Shown here piece after piece: positions 47,053 to 55,520 of a stretch of DNA of 64,000 nucleotides. Numbering within the stretch: the first letter of the stretch is position 1; each line of letters opens with the position of its first letter. Source of the stretch: Lacrimispora sphenoides JCM 1415 (GTDB lineage Bacteria; Bacillota; Clostridia; Lachnospirales; Lachnospiraceae); assembly GCF_900105615.1 (NCBI RefSeq), contig NZ_LT630003.1, forward strand, positions 5,236,136 through 5,300,135. The letters are read 5' to 3'. The notes beneath the pieces are model-generated. The model did no database searches, was not told the DNA's origin, and worked only from the letters and a program-made list of their open reading frames with translations. Position numbers and translations under genes: made by a program.

Positions 47053-47535
47053 TTATTCATCAAAAAAGGCATCATCGTGCTTCTTCATTTCTTCTGTCAC
47101 CTCAATGTCGGTCCGTTCATGGGCTGCAACCGGTTCCAGGTAGGTTCTGCTGTCAGTATTAAAAATATTAACCGGGCTTTGGCTTTTTACGTATTCGGGG
47201 ATATGAACCATTTCTCTGACACGTTTTAGGGCTTCTTTCTGCCCTTTCTCATTTAAACGGTGAAAATTCTCAATCATTTCTCCGGCATATTCCCCGAAAC
47301 GTCCGCTGATATAGTCAAAAGCGGAAGCAGTATCGCTTTCCCAACCCATGAGATAGGCTGGGGTTGTCCTCAAAGCATTGGCAATTGCTATGATCTTTGA
47401 CTGGGGAAGCCCTCTTCCGTCTACCTCGATTTTATTAATGGAAGAACGGGATTTATAGCCGGCCTTTAACGCCAATTCTTCCTGCGAGATCCCAAGCTCT
47501 TCCCGTCTCCTTTTAATAATCTGTCCTATTTCCAC
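47053..47535 (-). CDS. XRE/CI-type repressor of the tail element
   Basis: A 160-residue protein with an N-terminal HTH (MEIGQIIKRRREELGISQEE, ALKAGYKSRSSINKIE) and RTTPAYLMGW, then an acidic C-terminal region (EVTEEMKKHDDAFFDE) without LexA-type peptidase. It would hold the divergent tail operon silent. The 19-base palindrome-like sites at 47638 and 47830 are candidate operators. It is followed by the ImmA-like protease gene. Confidence 0.9.
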   Translation of the reverse strand: MEIGQIIKRRREELGISQEELALKAGYKSRSSINKIEVDGRGLPQSKIIAIANALRTTPAYLMGWESDTASAFDYISGRFGEYAGEMIENFHRLNEKGQKEALKRVREMVHIPEYVKSQSPVNIFNTDSRTYLEPVAAHERTDIEVTEEMKKHDDAFFDE

Positions 47536-47602
47536 AGGATCACCTCCATAACGGTATTATATCACGGTGTAGAAAGATATTCAACAAAATTGCAAAATGT
47601 TG

Positions 47603-47631
47603 TTGACAAATATAGGACATGGGAGTATGAT
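47603..47631 (+). promoter_or_regulatory. Strong rightward promoter of the tail element
   Basis: TTGACA, 17 bases, TATGAT: a near-perfect promoter in the divergent space next to the repressor gene. Confidence 0.85.
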
Positions 47632-47637
47632 AACAAA

Positions 47638-47656
47638 TGTAGACAATATGACTACA
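47638..47656 (+). promoter_or_regulatory. Candidate repressor operator 1
   Basis: TGTAGACAATATGACTACA: half-sites TGTAG/CTACA with a nine-base spacer, beginning six bases after the -10 box. A second copy is at 47830. Confidence 0.65.
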
Positions 47657-47934
47657 AAAGAAAAGAAAGAAAGTATGAAAGATACAGTTCAGCTTATTGA
47701 TGAAATTAAATAGCCCGAACTGGAAAAGGGGCAGTTGCAGCAAAACTGAATCTTTCAAACGATTAAAAAGCTGTACAGGTTATTGAGGATTGCATAATTG
47801 CGGAAAAAGAGTATTTTTTTTACCAATCATGTAGACTAAATGACTACAATGGACTGAGAAAAGGAGAATCCTATGAAAGTGAAAGAACAAGGGAAGGTAA
47901 GAAGTCCGACAAAAAAGGAACGAATCCGGTTTAG
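47648..47934 (+). pseudogene. Decayed small regulator-like gene
   Basis: The first frame gives MTTKEKKESMKDTVQLIDEI K then TAG at 47711, PELEKG, and after a one-base shift near 47730 AAKLNLSND, a TAA, then KAVQVIEDCIIAEKEYFFYQ. Joined, it reads as a small helical protein of the kind found beside phage repressors. Two stops and one frameshift argue it is broken; alternatively only the first 21-residue peptide is made. The second operator copy lies inside it. Confidence 0.45.
47830..47848 (+). promoter_or_regulatory. Candidate repressor operator 2
   Basis: TGTAGACTAAATGACTACA, identical to operator 1 except for four central bases, with the same half-sites and spacing. It lies 25 bases before a ribosome binding site and ATG. 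Confidence 0.6.
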
Positions 47935-47995
47935 GGAAAGGCAGGTGCCGGAAGGAAAGGCTGGAGGCATAGGAAAGGGGGGATTATATGTATAA
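47873..47995 (+). CDS. Small basic peptide, uncertain
   Basis: A 40-residue frame MKVKEQGKVRSPTKKERIRF followed by RERQVPEGKAGGIGKGGLYV, with AAGGAGAATCCT upstream; its end overlaps the next start (ATG at 47988). Highly basic and without family. It could be a leader for the tail operon. Confidence 0.4.
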   Translation: MKVKEQGKVRSPTKKERIRFRERQVPEGKAGGIGKGGLYV

Positions 47996-48401
47996 CGAAA
48001 TCATGGATGGAGTTATCAAACGGTTGGAAGAGTTTTTTCCGGAAGCCAGGATCGATACAAGCCCTTTTGGGGAAGGGATTTCTGAACCTTATTTTGAAGT
48101 CGGACTTTTAGAGACGTTTGAAAAGCCAGTGAACGGGCAGCGTTATTTCCGCAGCATAAGCATGTATGTAACGTATAACTGCCAGAATTCAGTACAGCCC
48201 TCAAGGGACAGGAATCTTGTTCTGGATGTTCTTATGGATAAACTGGAATACATTACTCTGGAAAACGGCTCTTTGATAAGAGGCAGCAGCAGAAAGGGTA
48301 AAAGCGAAGGGGAGGCCCTAAACTTCCTGGTGGATTATCAGGTCTACATTTTAAAAAACGGGGAGTCGGAAGAATTCATGGAAGATATTAAATTAAAATG
48401 A
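47988..48401 (+). CDS. Phage tail terminator-like protein (DUF6838 type)
   Basis: A 137-residue protein. The N-terminal MYNEIMDGVIKRLEEFFPEA, then IDTSPFGEGISEPYFEVGLLE, SISMYVTYNCQNS and VLDVLMDKLEYITLENG match the tail terminator/completion proteins of clostridial PBSX-like clusters. It would cap the tube and sheath at the head-proximal end, needed even in headless particles. It is the first gene of the structural operon. Confidence 0.75.
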   Translation: MYNEIMDGVIKRLEEFFPEARIDTSPFGEGISEPYFEVGLLETFEKPVNGQRYFRSISMYVTYNCQNSVQPSRDRNLVLDVLMDKLEYITLENGSLIRGSSRKGKSEGEALNFLVDYQVYILKNGESEEFMEDIKLK

Positions 48402-48414
48402 AAGAGGTGTTATC

Positions 48415-48612
48415 GTGGCAAAAAAGAACGTAAAAGAAACGGACGGGACCAGCGTAATACGTTATACAAAGGATCAGCTGATCAGTTCAGAAAAGTATCG
48501 TAATCAGAGGGACTTAATAAGTGCTTTGTTTGATGATAGGAAAGTATATTCTGTAACAGAAGCAGAAGAAATCATAAATCAATTTATGAAAGGAAAGGTG
48601 AAAGTATGTTAG
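48415..48612 (+). CDS. Small tail-cluster protein of unknown function
   Basis: A 65-residue protein with a GTG start (AAAGAGGTG upstream): MAKKNVKETDGTSVIRYTKD, then SEKYRNQRDLISALFDDRKVYSVTEAEEIINQFMKGKVKVC. Similar short proteins precede the sheath gene in PBSX-like clusters (XkdJ-like position). It overlaps the sheath start by seven bases. Confidence 0.7.
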   Translation: MAKKNVKETDGTSVIRYTKDQLISSEKYRNQRDLISALFDDRKVYSVTEAEEIINQFMKGKVKVC

Positions 48613-49904
48613 GTGGAGGAAATTTTACAATTCAAAACAAAGTATTTCCTGGTGCATATATCAATTTTGTAAGTACTGCTTCGGCAGGCGCATCCATGGG
48701 AAACAGGGGGGTGGCAGCAATCCCTATGGTTCTTGAATGGGGACCGGAGAAAGAGATATTTGAGGTTACATCAGAGGATTTCCAGAAAAGGTGTAAAGAA
48801 ATTTTTGGCTATGCAATGGACGATGCGGCTATGCTTCCGGTCAGAGAGCTTTTCCGAAATATGACGAAGGGAATTTTTTACCGCTTGAATACAGGGACAC
48901 ATGGGGCAAACGAATATGGCACGGCAAAATACTCTGGTAACAGAGGAAATAATCTGATGACCATTATTGCGAAAAATGTTGATAATAATTCAAAATTTGA
49001 TGTGAAGACCCTGTTTGCAGGAAGAGAAGTTGATCGCCAGACAGTTGCAGAGGCAAAAGAGCTGATGGATAACAGTTACGTCATATTTAAAAAGGATGCC
49101 GAACTGGCAGAAACGGCAGGACTTCCCTTTACAGGAGGTGCCAATGGTGCTGATGTGACAGGAGAGGATTATGCAGAATTCCTGGATAAGATGGAGAGTG
49201 CTTCCTTCCAGATTCTTTGCTGTCCTTCTGCTGACGGTAAGGTAAAAGCTTTGTTTACAGCATTTACAAAACGTATGAGGGATGAAGCTGGTGTGAAGTT
49301 CCAGACTGTATTACACCAGTATTCCAAGGCTGATTACGAGGGTGTCATCTCCGTTGAGAATGAAGCGAAAGAATCAGCTACAGGCCTTGTTTATTGGGTT
49401 GCTGGCGCAGAAGCCGCATGCCCTGTCAACAAGACCATTGAAAATAAAGTTTATGACGGGGAGTATACCGTTAAGGCTTCCCATACCCAGGCTCAGCTTG
49501 CTGATGCAATAAGGGCAGGTAAACTTATGCTTCACAGTGTAGGAAGTGAAATCAGGATTCTGACTGACAGTAATACTTTGGTTACTTATACAGAGGAAAA
49601 AGGGGAAGATTTCTCTAACAACCAGACAGTCCGCGTTCTGGACCAGATTGGAAATGACGTTGCTTCTCTTTTCCATACACGTTACCTGGGTAAGATTTCA
49701 AATGACGATGCAGGACGGGTAAGTCTTTGGAATGACATTGTTACATATGGAAAACAGCTGGCGGTATTAAGGGCGATTGAAGCTGTAAATTCGGAAGAGG
49801 TTACTGTGGAAAAGGGACTGGGCAAGCGGTCCGTTGTGGTGAATTTCCCGGTGAAACCGATTAATTCCATGAGCATCTTATACATGACAGTAATTGTATC
49901 ATAA
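48606..49904 (+). CDS. Contractile tail sheath protein (XkdK-like)
   Basis: A 432-residue sheath protein. N-terminal GGNFTIQNKVFPGAYINFVS, then SMGNRGVAAIPMVLEWGPE, REVDRQTV, LVYWVAGAEAACPVNKT and a C-terminal domain (VNFPVKPINSMSILYMTVIV) that is the handshake strand region. Length is typical for PBSX/diffocin sheaths. Contraction of this polymer drives the tube into the target cell. A sheath identifies the particle as R-type (contractile). Confidence 0.95.
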   Translation: MLGGGNFTIQNKVFPGAYINFVSTASAGASMGNRGVAAIPMVLEWGPEKEIFEVTSEDFQKRCKEIFGYAMDDAAMLPVRELFRNMTKGIFYRLNTGTHGANEYGTAKYSGNRGNNLMTIIAKNVDNNSKFDVKTLFAGREVDRQTVAEAKELMDNSYVIFKKDAELAETAGLPFTGGANGADVTGEDYAEFLDKMESASFQILCCPSADGKVKALFTAFTKRMRDEAGVKFQTVLHQYSKADYEGVISVENEAKESATGLVYWVAGAEAACPVNKTIENKVYDGEYTVKASHTQAQLADAIRAGKLMLHSVGSEIRILTDSNTLVTYTEEKGEDFSNNQTVRVLDQIGNDVASLFHTRYLGKISNDDAGRVSLWNDIVTYGKQLAVLRAIEAVNSEEVTVEKGLGKRSVVVNFPVKPINSMSILYMTVIVS

Positions 49905-49920
49905 GAAAGGGGTAATGAAC

Positions 49921-50394
49921 ATGAATAATATTACAATGGACGCATGGGACGCTATCAGCGCCACAAAAGCAGAGTGCTATATCACAATCGGAAACGAACG
50001 TTATAATTTTATGCAGGCTTTAAACCTGGAGGCTAAGATTGAAAAGGTAAAATCAGAGATCCCGATTCTGGGACGAGCCATGAAGGGGAATAAGACCGTG
50101 GGAATGAAAGGAAGCGGATCAGCTACTTTCCATTACAATACAAGCATTTTCCGGGATATTTTATACAAGTTCCAGCAGACCGGAAATGATATCTATTTTG
50201 ATATCCAGGTGACCAATGAGGACCCTGCTTCCAGGGTAGGCCGTCAGACTGTGATTTTAAAGGATTGCAACTTAAATGGAGGAATTATCACCAAATTTGA
50301 TGCAACAGGAGAATACTTAGAAGATGAGTTTGAATTCACATTTGAAAGCTGGGAGATGCCTGAAAGATTCAGCAATCTTGCGGGAATGCAGTAA
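49921..50394 (+). CDS. Tail tube protein (XkdM-like)
   Basis: A 157-residue tube protein: NITMDAWDAISATKAECYIT, NFMQALNLEAKIEKVKSEIPILGR, GNKTVGMKGSGSATFHYNTS and FEFTFESWEMPERF. The ATG at 49921 is preferred over 49894 because GAAAGGGG lies about nine bases before it. It follows the sheath, the normal order. Confidence 0.93.
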   Translation: MNNITMDAWDAISATKAECYITIGNERYNFMQALNLEAKIEKVKSEIPILGRAMKGNKTVGMKGSGSATFHYNTSIFRDILYKFQQTGNDIYFDIQVTNEDPASRVGRQTVILKDCNLNGGIITKFDATGEYLEDEFEFTFESWEMPERFSNLAGMQ

Positions 50395-50416
50395 AAGAAG
50401 AAAGGAATAAAAGGAT

Positions 50417-50845
50417 ATGGGAGATTTAAGTTGTTTTTTAAGCCAGAATGCAGTTAAGGCGGAGCATGAAAAGTTCGTTGCTTCCAAACGTTTTTTAGGT
50501 CCGGGAAAAAAACCTGTGGAATGGGAGATTAAAGCCATTACCTCTAAAGAAGATGAATCCCTAAGAAAAGAGAGCACGAAAAGGGTTCAGGTAACAGGAA
50601 AAAAGGGACAGTATACCCAGGAGACGGATTATAACCTTTATCTTGGGAAGCTGGCAGCTGAATGTACGGTTTACCCTAACCTAAATGATAAGGAATTACA
50701 GGATTCCTATCATGTTATGGGGGCAGACGGACTTTTAAAGGCCATGCTGACTGCAGGCGAATACGCAGGTTATCTGGAACGAATTCAGCAAGTGAATGGT
50801 TTTGATATTACACTGGAAGAGCAGGTTGAAGAGGCAAAAAACTGA
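50417..50845 (+). CDS. Tail assembly chaperone, first part (XkdN-like)
   Basis: A 142-residue XkdN-like protein: MGDLSCFLSQNAVKAEHEKFV, SKRFLGPGKKPVEWEIKAIT, YLGKLAAECTVYPNLNDKEL and ADGLLKAMLTAGEYAGYLERIQQVNGFD. It protects or measures the tape measure protein before tube assembly. Its last sense codons are AAA AAC inside a slippery A AAA AAC heptamer, and the next reading frame is entered directly by a -1 shift (see the following entries). Confidence 0.92.
   Translation: MGDLSCFLSQNAVKAEHEKFVASKRFLGPGKKPVEWEIKAITSKEDESLRKESTKRVQVTGKKGQYTQETDYNLYLGKLAAECTVYPNLNDKELQDSYHVMGADGLLKAMLTAGEYAGYLERIQQVNGFDITLEEQVEEAKN
50836..50842 (+). promoter_or_regulatory. Predicted -1 ribosomal frameshift site (A AAA AAC)
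   Basis: The canonical X XXY YYZ heptamer sits in the right phase immediately before the TGA stop. A -1 slip continues as CTG ATA GAA GGG GGT GAT ATG into the next frame. GAAGAGG about nine bases upstream could act as a stimulating Shine-Dalgarno-like element. Confidence 0.8.
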
Positions 50846-51027
50846 TAGAAGGGGGTGATATGGAAGCAAATATTGCTTACTATTGCCTCCACAAGCTCCA
50901 CAAATGGCCTCATGAGTTTCTAAGCCTGGACAGGTATGAACGGGCGTTTGTTATGGCAGCGGTACAGCTTAAGCTGGAAAATGACAAGAAAGAGGCACAA
51001 AAGACGAAGAGTGCCAGAAAAAGATAG
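50842..51027 (+). CDS. Tail assembly chaperone, second part (frameshift extension)
   Basis: An extension frame entered by -1 slippage at 50836-50842; it also has its own ATG at 50860 (55 residues: MEANIAYYCLHKLHKWPHEF, LSLDRYERAFVMAAVQLKLE, basic tail). Many tailed phages make two chaperone forms (lambda gpG and gpGT) this way just before the tape measure gene, exactly this place. GGGGGTGAT upstream of the ATG could also allow independent starts. Confidence 0.75.
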   Translation: MIEGGDMEANIAYYCLHKLHKWPHEFLSLDRYERAFVMAAVQLKLENDKKEAQKTKSARKR

Positions 51028-51086
51028 AAGAATGGAAGAGCATCTTTTAGGGTGTTCTTCCAAAAAAAAGAAAGGAGGGAAAGCGT

Positions 51087-53549
51087 TTGGCAACAATACA
51101 AAATTCAATACAGCTTCAGGATGGAGCCTCCTCCGTATTAATGAAGATCAATCAGTCAATCAATATTACAAGCCAGTCTTTTCGAAAATTCCAGATGGCG
51201 ACAGGTGGTTTTATAGGCTTGCCAGGGATGTCGGCATCCATAACAGATATTCAGAGTATGGGAATTCAATTTGAACAGGTCACTGAAGTAATCGTACAGG
51301 CCAAGGAAAAGCAGGAAGAGTTAAATAAAACCATTGATGATGGTAAGAGCAAACTCCAGGATATGAAGAAACTCTGGGATAAAGCATTATCTGGTTTAGG
51401 TAAGATGGGAATCAACACCAGTCCTATGGATATATTTAACCAGGCAAATGATATAAAAGCAGCCGGAAATCTCATACAGTCTAGGACCGGAATGCAGGGG
51501 CAGGATCTGGATATGGCAAAGCAAAGTGCTAAAAATCTATATGTGGATAACATAAGCGGCAGTCCTGAAGATGCAGCAAAGAGTTTATCTTCGGTACATC
51601 AGATGACTGGTCAGACAGGTGATAGCCTGGAGCAGCTTACAAGAGCAGGATTGCTCCTTAAAGACACCTTTGGTTACGGCCTGGCAGACAGTATCCGCAC
51701 TGCAGGAGTGCTGCAGGAGCGGTTTGGGGCTACCGGTGCCCAGTCATTAGACTTAATCGTACAGGCAACCCAGGCTGGACTTGATAAAAATGGAAAACTG
51801 CTTGATTCGATCAATGAATACTCTTCTCAGTTTAAAAACTTGGGCTTTGAAGGGGCAGAAATGTTTAACATGCTGATTAATGGAGCGCAGAATGGAGAGG
51901 TTTCAGTCAGTACTTTAGGTGAGGCTGTAAAGGAATTTTCATTAAGGGCTGTTGGCGGAGGAAAGGACGCTCAGGAAGGTTTTTCAGCTTTGGGGCTTAA
52001 TGCTGGCAGGATGACCGAGGCATTCGGAAGTGGTGGTGAAACGGCAAAGCAGGCATTCCAGCAGACCATCGCCGCTTTAAGCAGTATGGAAGATCCCGTC
52101 AGTAGGAATATAGCAGGAATGAAACTGTTTGGCAGTGCCTGGAGAGAGCTTGGCAGTGAAGGAATCATGGCATTGTCTAACTTGGATGGGTCCGTAGAAC
52201 TGTCAACGGAACACCTTGAAGAATTAAATAACATAAAATACAACGATGCAGCCAGCGCACTGAGCTCTTTGGCAAAGACGGTAAATATGGGACTTGCCGG
52301 TCCCATAGGCAGTACAGTTGACAATATAACCAAAGCGATCAACAGCTTCACAAACGGGCTTAAAGGAAATGTTGGTGAAATCAGCGGGATTTTTGGTGCC
52401 ATTGGATTTGTAGCAGGAGTTGTGGGGAGAGCTTTTGCAGAAATATGGCCTGTGATTGAGCCTGTTCTATGGGGAATTATTGCGGCTTTGATTGTTTACA
52501 ATGCGACCATGAAGGAAGGGTGGATTGAGATAATAAAGAATGCGGCTGCTTTGGTGTGGGAGACAACTTGCAATTGGGCTGCAGCAGCAGCTGCTTTTGC
52601 ATCAAAATTAGCTCACGAAGGGTTAAATGCAGCATTAGCTACCTGCCCTATTAATTTTATAATTATGGCAATTATCATATTAATAGCGCTTTTTTATGCA
52701 GGTGTAGCTGCTGTTAATAAATTTGCCGGAACCTCTTACAGTGCAACCGGGATAATATGCGGTGCTTTCGCGGTAGCCGCTGCATTTATAGCCAATATAC
52801 TAATGGGGATCCTGGAAATTGGTTTAGGAGTCATTGAATATTATTATAATGGCTGGGTAGCTTTTGCAAACTTTTTCGGAAATCTGTTTCATGATCCGGT
52901 AGCTTCGGTGATACACTTATTTGCAGATTTAGGCGATAGAGTTCTTGGTGTTATACAAAAAATAGCACAGGGCCTGGATTTTATATTTGGTACACATATG
53001 GCAGATACTGTGAAAGGCTGGCGGGATAATTTATCGAATCTTGCCGATGAGCTTGCTGATAAATATGGAAATGGAACATATGAAGTCAAAGCTGAAAAAC
53101 TGGATATAGATCAAGTGTTAGCTGGTCTCAACTGGTCTCCGGAGCGATTGAATTATAGTGATAACTATCATAAGTGGTATGAGTCTGGAAAAGGTATTGA
53201 AGATAACGCAAAGGGAGGCTTTGATAAGATAAAAGGTTTCTTCGGAGGACGGTCCTCACAATCAGACTTGCCCGGAACAACTGACAGTATTGCCCAGAGT
53301 ACCGGAGATACTGCCATGAATACAGCAGCCATGGCAGACTCAATGGATATCATGGATGAGGAATTAAAATATATGCGAGATGCTGCAGAACAGGAAATCA
53401 TCAACCGGTTCACTCTTGCGGAACTGAAGTTAGATGTAAATAACAACAATACCATAAAGAATGTGGCTGATATTGATGAAATGTACCGCAGACTCGGGGA
53501 TGCTACCAGCGAAATTCTTGCTTCAGCTGCGGAAGGAGTGAATATATAA
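51087..53549 (+). CDS. Tape measure protein (XkdO-like)
   Basis: An 820-residue protein with TTG start after AAAGGAGGG. N-terminal helical region with coiled-coil potential (EVIVQAKEKQEELNKTIDDG), TMP core with GYGLADSIRTAGVLQERFGATG and LGLNAGRMTEAFGSGG, a cluster of hydrophobic segments (about 430-580: IFGAIGFVAGVVGRAFA, GIIAALIVYN, FIIMAIIILIALFYAGVAAV, GIICGAFAVAAAFIANILMG) and a soluble C-terminal part. It sets tube length: about 820 residues implies a tail of roughly 120 nm by the usual 1.5 angstrom per residue rule. Confidence 0.93.
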   Translation: MATIQNSIQLQDGASSVLMKINQSINITSQSFRKFQMATGGFIGLPGMSASITDIQSMGIQFEQVTEVIVQAKEKQEELNKTIDDGKSKLQDMKKLWDKALSGLGKMGINTSPMDIFNQANDIKAAGNLIQSRTGMQGQDLDMAKQSAKNLYVDNISGSPEDAAKSLSSVHQMTGQTGDSLEQLTRAGLLLKDTFGYGLADSIRTAGVLQERFGATGAQSLDLIVQATQAGLDKNGKLLDSINEYSSQFKNLGFEGAEMFNMLINGAQNGEVSVSTLGEAVKEFSLRAVGGGKDAQEGFSALGLNAGRMTEAFGSGGETAKQAFQQTIAALSSMEDPVSRNIAGMKLFGSAWRELGSEGIMALSNLDGSVELSTEHLEELNNIKYNDAASALSSLAKTVNMGLAGPIGSTVDNITKAINSFTNGLKGNVGEISGIFGAIGFVAGVVGRAFAEIWPVIEPVLWGIIAALIVYNATMKEGWIEIIKNAAALVWETTCNWAAAAAAFASKLAHEGLNAALATCPINFIIMAIIILIALFYAGVAAVNKFAGTSYSATGIICGAFAVAAAFIANILMGILEIGLGVIEYYYNGWVAFANFFGNLFHDPVASVIHLFADLGDRVLGVIQKIAQGLDFIFGTHMADTVKGWRDNLSNLADELADKYGNGTYEVKAEKLDIDQVLAGLNWSPERLNYSDNYHKWYESGKGIEDNAKGGFDKIKGFFGGRSSQSDLPGTTDSIAQSTGDTAMNTAAMADSMDIMDEELKYMRDAAEQEIINRFTLAELKLDVNNNNTIKNVADIDEMYRRLGDATSEILASAAEGVNI

Positions 53550-54217
53550 TGGCATATGAAGTTTACATTGACGATATGCTTCTTCCGCTGCCACCGGAAA
53601 AAATACCCGTAAAGTATAACGGACAGAATAAGACGGTGAACCTGATTAACGGCGAAGAAATTAATCTGGTCAAACCATTTGGTCTTGCGGAAATAAGCAT
53701 TGATGTGATTATTCCCCAGATGGATTATCCCAGTGCAATTTGGGATGGAAGCATTAACGGGTCAGAGGATTTTCTGGAAAAGCTCCAGGAGTTAAGGGAG
53801 GGCCAAAACCCCTTTGAATTTACCGTTATCCGGCAAGGGATGGGGGGGAACAGTCTTTTTGATACCAGTATGGATGTAATTCTGGAAGATTATAAGGTTA
53901 CAGATGATGTAAGTGAAGGACTCGACCTTATCGTTTCCCTCACAATGAAGGAATATAAAAATTATGGAACTAAAATTATGAATTTTACTATTGTTGAAGA
54001 GAAGCAGGAAATAGAGTCTGTGCAGCAGGAAGAGGAACGTCATGGAGAGCCGGCGCAGGTAAAGAATTACACAGTCGCAAAGGGAGACTGTCTATGGTCC
54101 ATAGCAAAAAAACAGCTTGGCAATGGGAACCGGTGGCAGGAAATCCATAATCTAAACCGGGACAAGATAACAAATCCAAATGTTATTTATCCAGGGCAGG
54201 TTCTCACCATGCCATAG
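53549..54217 (+). CDS. LysM baseplate protein (XkdP-like)
   Basis: A 222-residue protein. The N-terminal domain (VYIDDMLLPLPPEKIPVKYN, PQMDYPSAIWDGS, FEFTVIRQGMGGNSLFDTSM) is XkdP-like; the C-terminal LysM (about 175-222: YTVAKGDCLWSIAKKQLGNG, NPNVIYPGQVLTMP) binds peptidoglycan. It starts inside the TMP stop region (one-base overlap) and sits at the tail tip hub. Confidence 0.93.
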   Translation: MAYEVYIDDMLLPLPPEKIPVKYNGQNKTVNLINGEEINLVKPFGLAEISIDVIIPQMDYPSAIWDGSINGSEDFLEKLQELREGQNPFEFTVIRQGMGGNSLFDTSMDVILEDYKVTDDVSEGLDLIVSLTMKEYKNYGTKIMNFTIVEEKQEIESVQQEEERHGEPAQVKNYTVAKGDCLWSIAKKQLGNGNRWQEIHNLNRDKITNPNVIYPGQVLTMP

Positions 54218-54227
54218 GAGGTAGGAA

Positions 54228-55184
54228 ATGGAAGCACATTTATATATCCAGAACGGTCAGACCGTATATGAGCCGGTGGTGAAAGGGGCTATTACCTGGG
54301 AAACACAGCGAAGAGGGCAGCCTGGAAAGTGCTCTTTCACCCTAATCCCAGACAGGTGCCTCCAGATTGAGGAGGGCAATGCCCTCCGTCTGGATGTGGA
54401 TAAAAAACCTGTTTTCTTCGGATTTATTTTTGAGCGTAACTGGAGCAGCAACGGAGAGGTGAAGGTTACCGCTTATGATCAGCTTAGGTATCTGAAAAAT
54501 AAAGATACCTATAATTACACGGATTTAACTGCCGGAGAAGTGATCCAGATGATAGCCAATGATTATCACTTGGAAACGGGAGAATTACAGGATACGGGTG
54601 ATAGAATATCCAGAAAAGAAAAGGATAAAACGTTGTTTGATATTATCTTAAACAACTTGGATCTTGCAATGATACATACGAAAAATCTGTTTACCTTTTA
54701 TGACGATGCAGGAAAGCTCACCCTAAAAAATATGGAGAACATGAAGCTTGACATTATGATTGATGACAAGACAGCTCAGGATTATGACTATAAGGTAAGC
54801 ATTGACAGTAATACTTACAATCAGATCAAGCTGTATTGCGATAATAATGATACAAAACAAAGAGAAATCTATATGACTAAACACACCGAAAATATCAACA
54901 AGTGGGGGATTCTGCAGAAAGACGAGTCCATCGATCAAGGGGTAGACGGCCAGGCGATTGCAGAAACATATTTGACTTTATACAACCGCCCCTCCCGGAT
55001 CCTGTCCATCAAAGACGCCTTTGGAGATATCCGGGTACGTGCAGGTTGTCTGATTCCGGTATTTCTGGATATAAAGGATATGGGAGTAAAAAACTATCTG
55101 GTGATCGAGTCTGCAGCCCATAAGATTGATGAGGGGGTGCATACCATGGATTTAACATTGAGAGGGGCGAAAATCAGTGGCTGA
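54228..55184 (+). CDS. Baseplate hub protein (XkdQ / gpD-like)
   Basis: A 318-residue hub protein: LYIQNGQTVYEPVVKGAITW, RGQPGKCSFTL, ALRLDVDKKPVFFGFIFERN, KVTAYDQLRYLKNKDTY and RIRAGCLIPV-like VRAGCLIPVFLD. It connects tube to spike in contractile tails. AGGAGGT precedes the ATG. Confidence 0.92.
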   Translation: MEAHLYIQNGQTVYEPVVKGAITWETQRRGQPGKCSFTLIPDRCLQIEEGNALRLDVDKKPVFFGFIFERNWSSNGEVKVTAYDQLRYLKNKDTYNYTDLTAGEVIQMIANDYHLETGELQDTGDRISRKEKDKTLFDIILNNLDLAMIHTKNLFTFYDDAGKLTLKNMENMKLDIMIDDKTAQDYDYKVSIDSNTYNQIKLYCDNNDTKQREIYMTKHTENINKWGILQKDESIDQGVDGQAIAETYLTLYNRPSRILSIKDAFGDIRVRAGCLIPVFLDIKDMGVKNYLVIESAAHKIDEGVHTMDLTLRGAKISG

Positions 55185-55491
55185 TGTAGAGTGGATTGAA
55201 AATATTAAACGGATTGTAATTCAGGCTATTGAAGCTGGAGATCCATGTGATGTAATTCCAGGAACTGTAATAAAGGAAAATCCAATGGAAATACAAATTG
55301 ACCAAAAAACAATCCTGTCCAATTTACAGGTTATTTTGCCGAAGCAATTCACTGATCATGCGGAGGTGATGAATATTCCGGGAATGGGAGAGGTGTCTGT
55401 AACCATAAAAAATGGATTAAAAGCAGGTCAAAGGATTCTTCTGCTTCAGAAGAGAGGCGGACAACAGTATGTAGTGATAGGTATGTGGTAA
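55177..55491 (+). CDS. DUF2577 tail protein (XkdR-like)
   Basis: A 104-residue protein with a GTG start overlapping the hub gene by eight bases. IKRIVIQAIEAGDPCDVIPGTV and GLKAGQRILLLQKRGGQQYVVIGMW identify DUF2577, an OB-like baseplate/spike component of PBSX-type tails. Confidence 0.9.
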   Translation: MADVEWIENIKRIVIQAIEAGDPCDVIPGTVIKENPMEIQIDQKTILSNLQVILPKQFTDHAEVMNIPGMGEVSVTIKNGLKAGQRILLLQKRGGQQYVVIGMW

Positions 55492-55520
55492 TAGGTTCAT
55501 GAAAGAAAGGAGGTGTTGCC

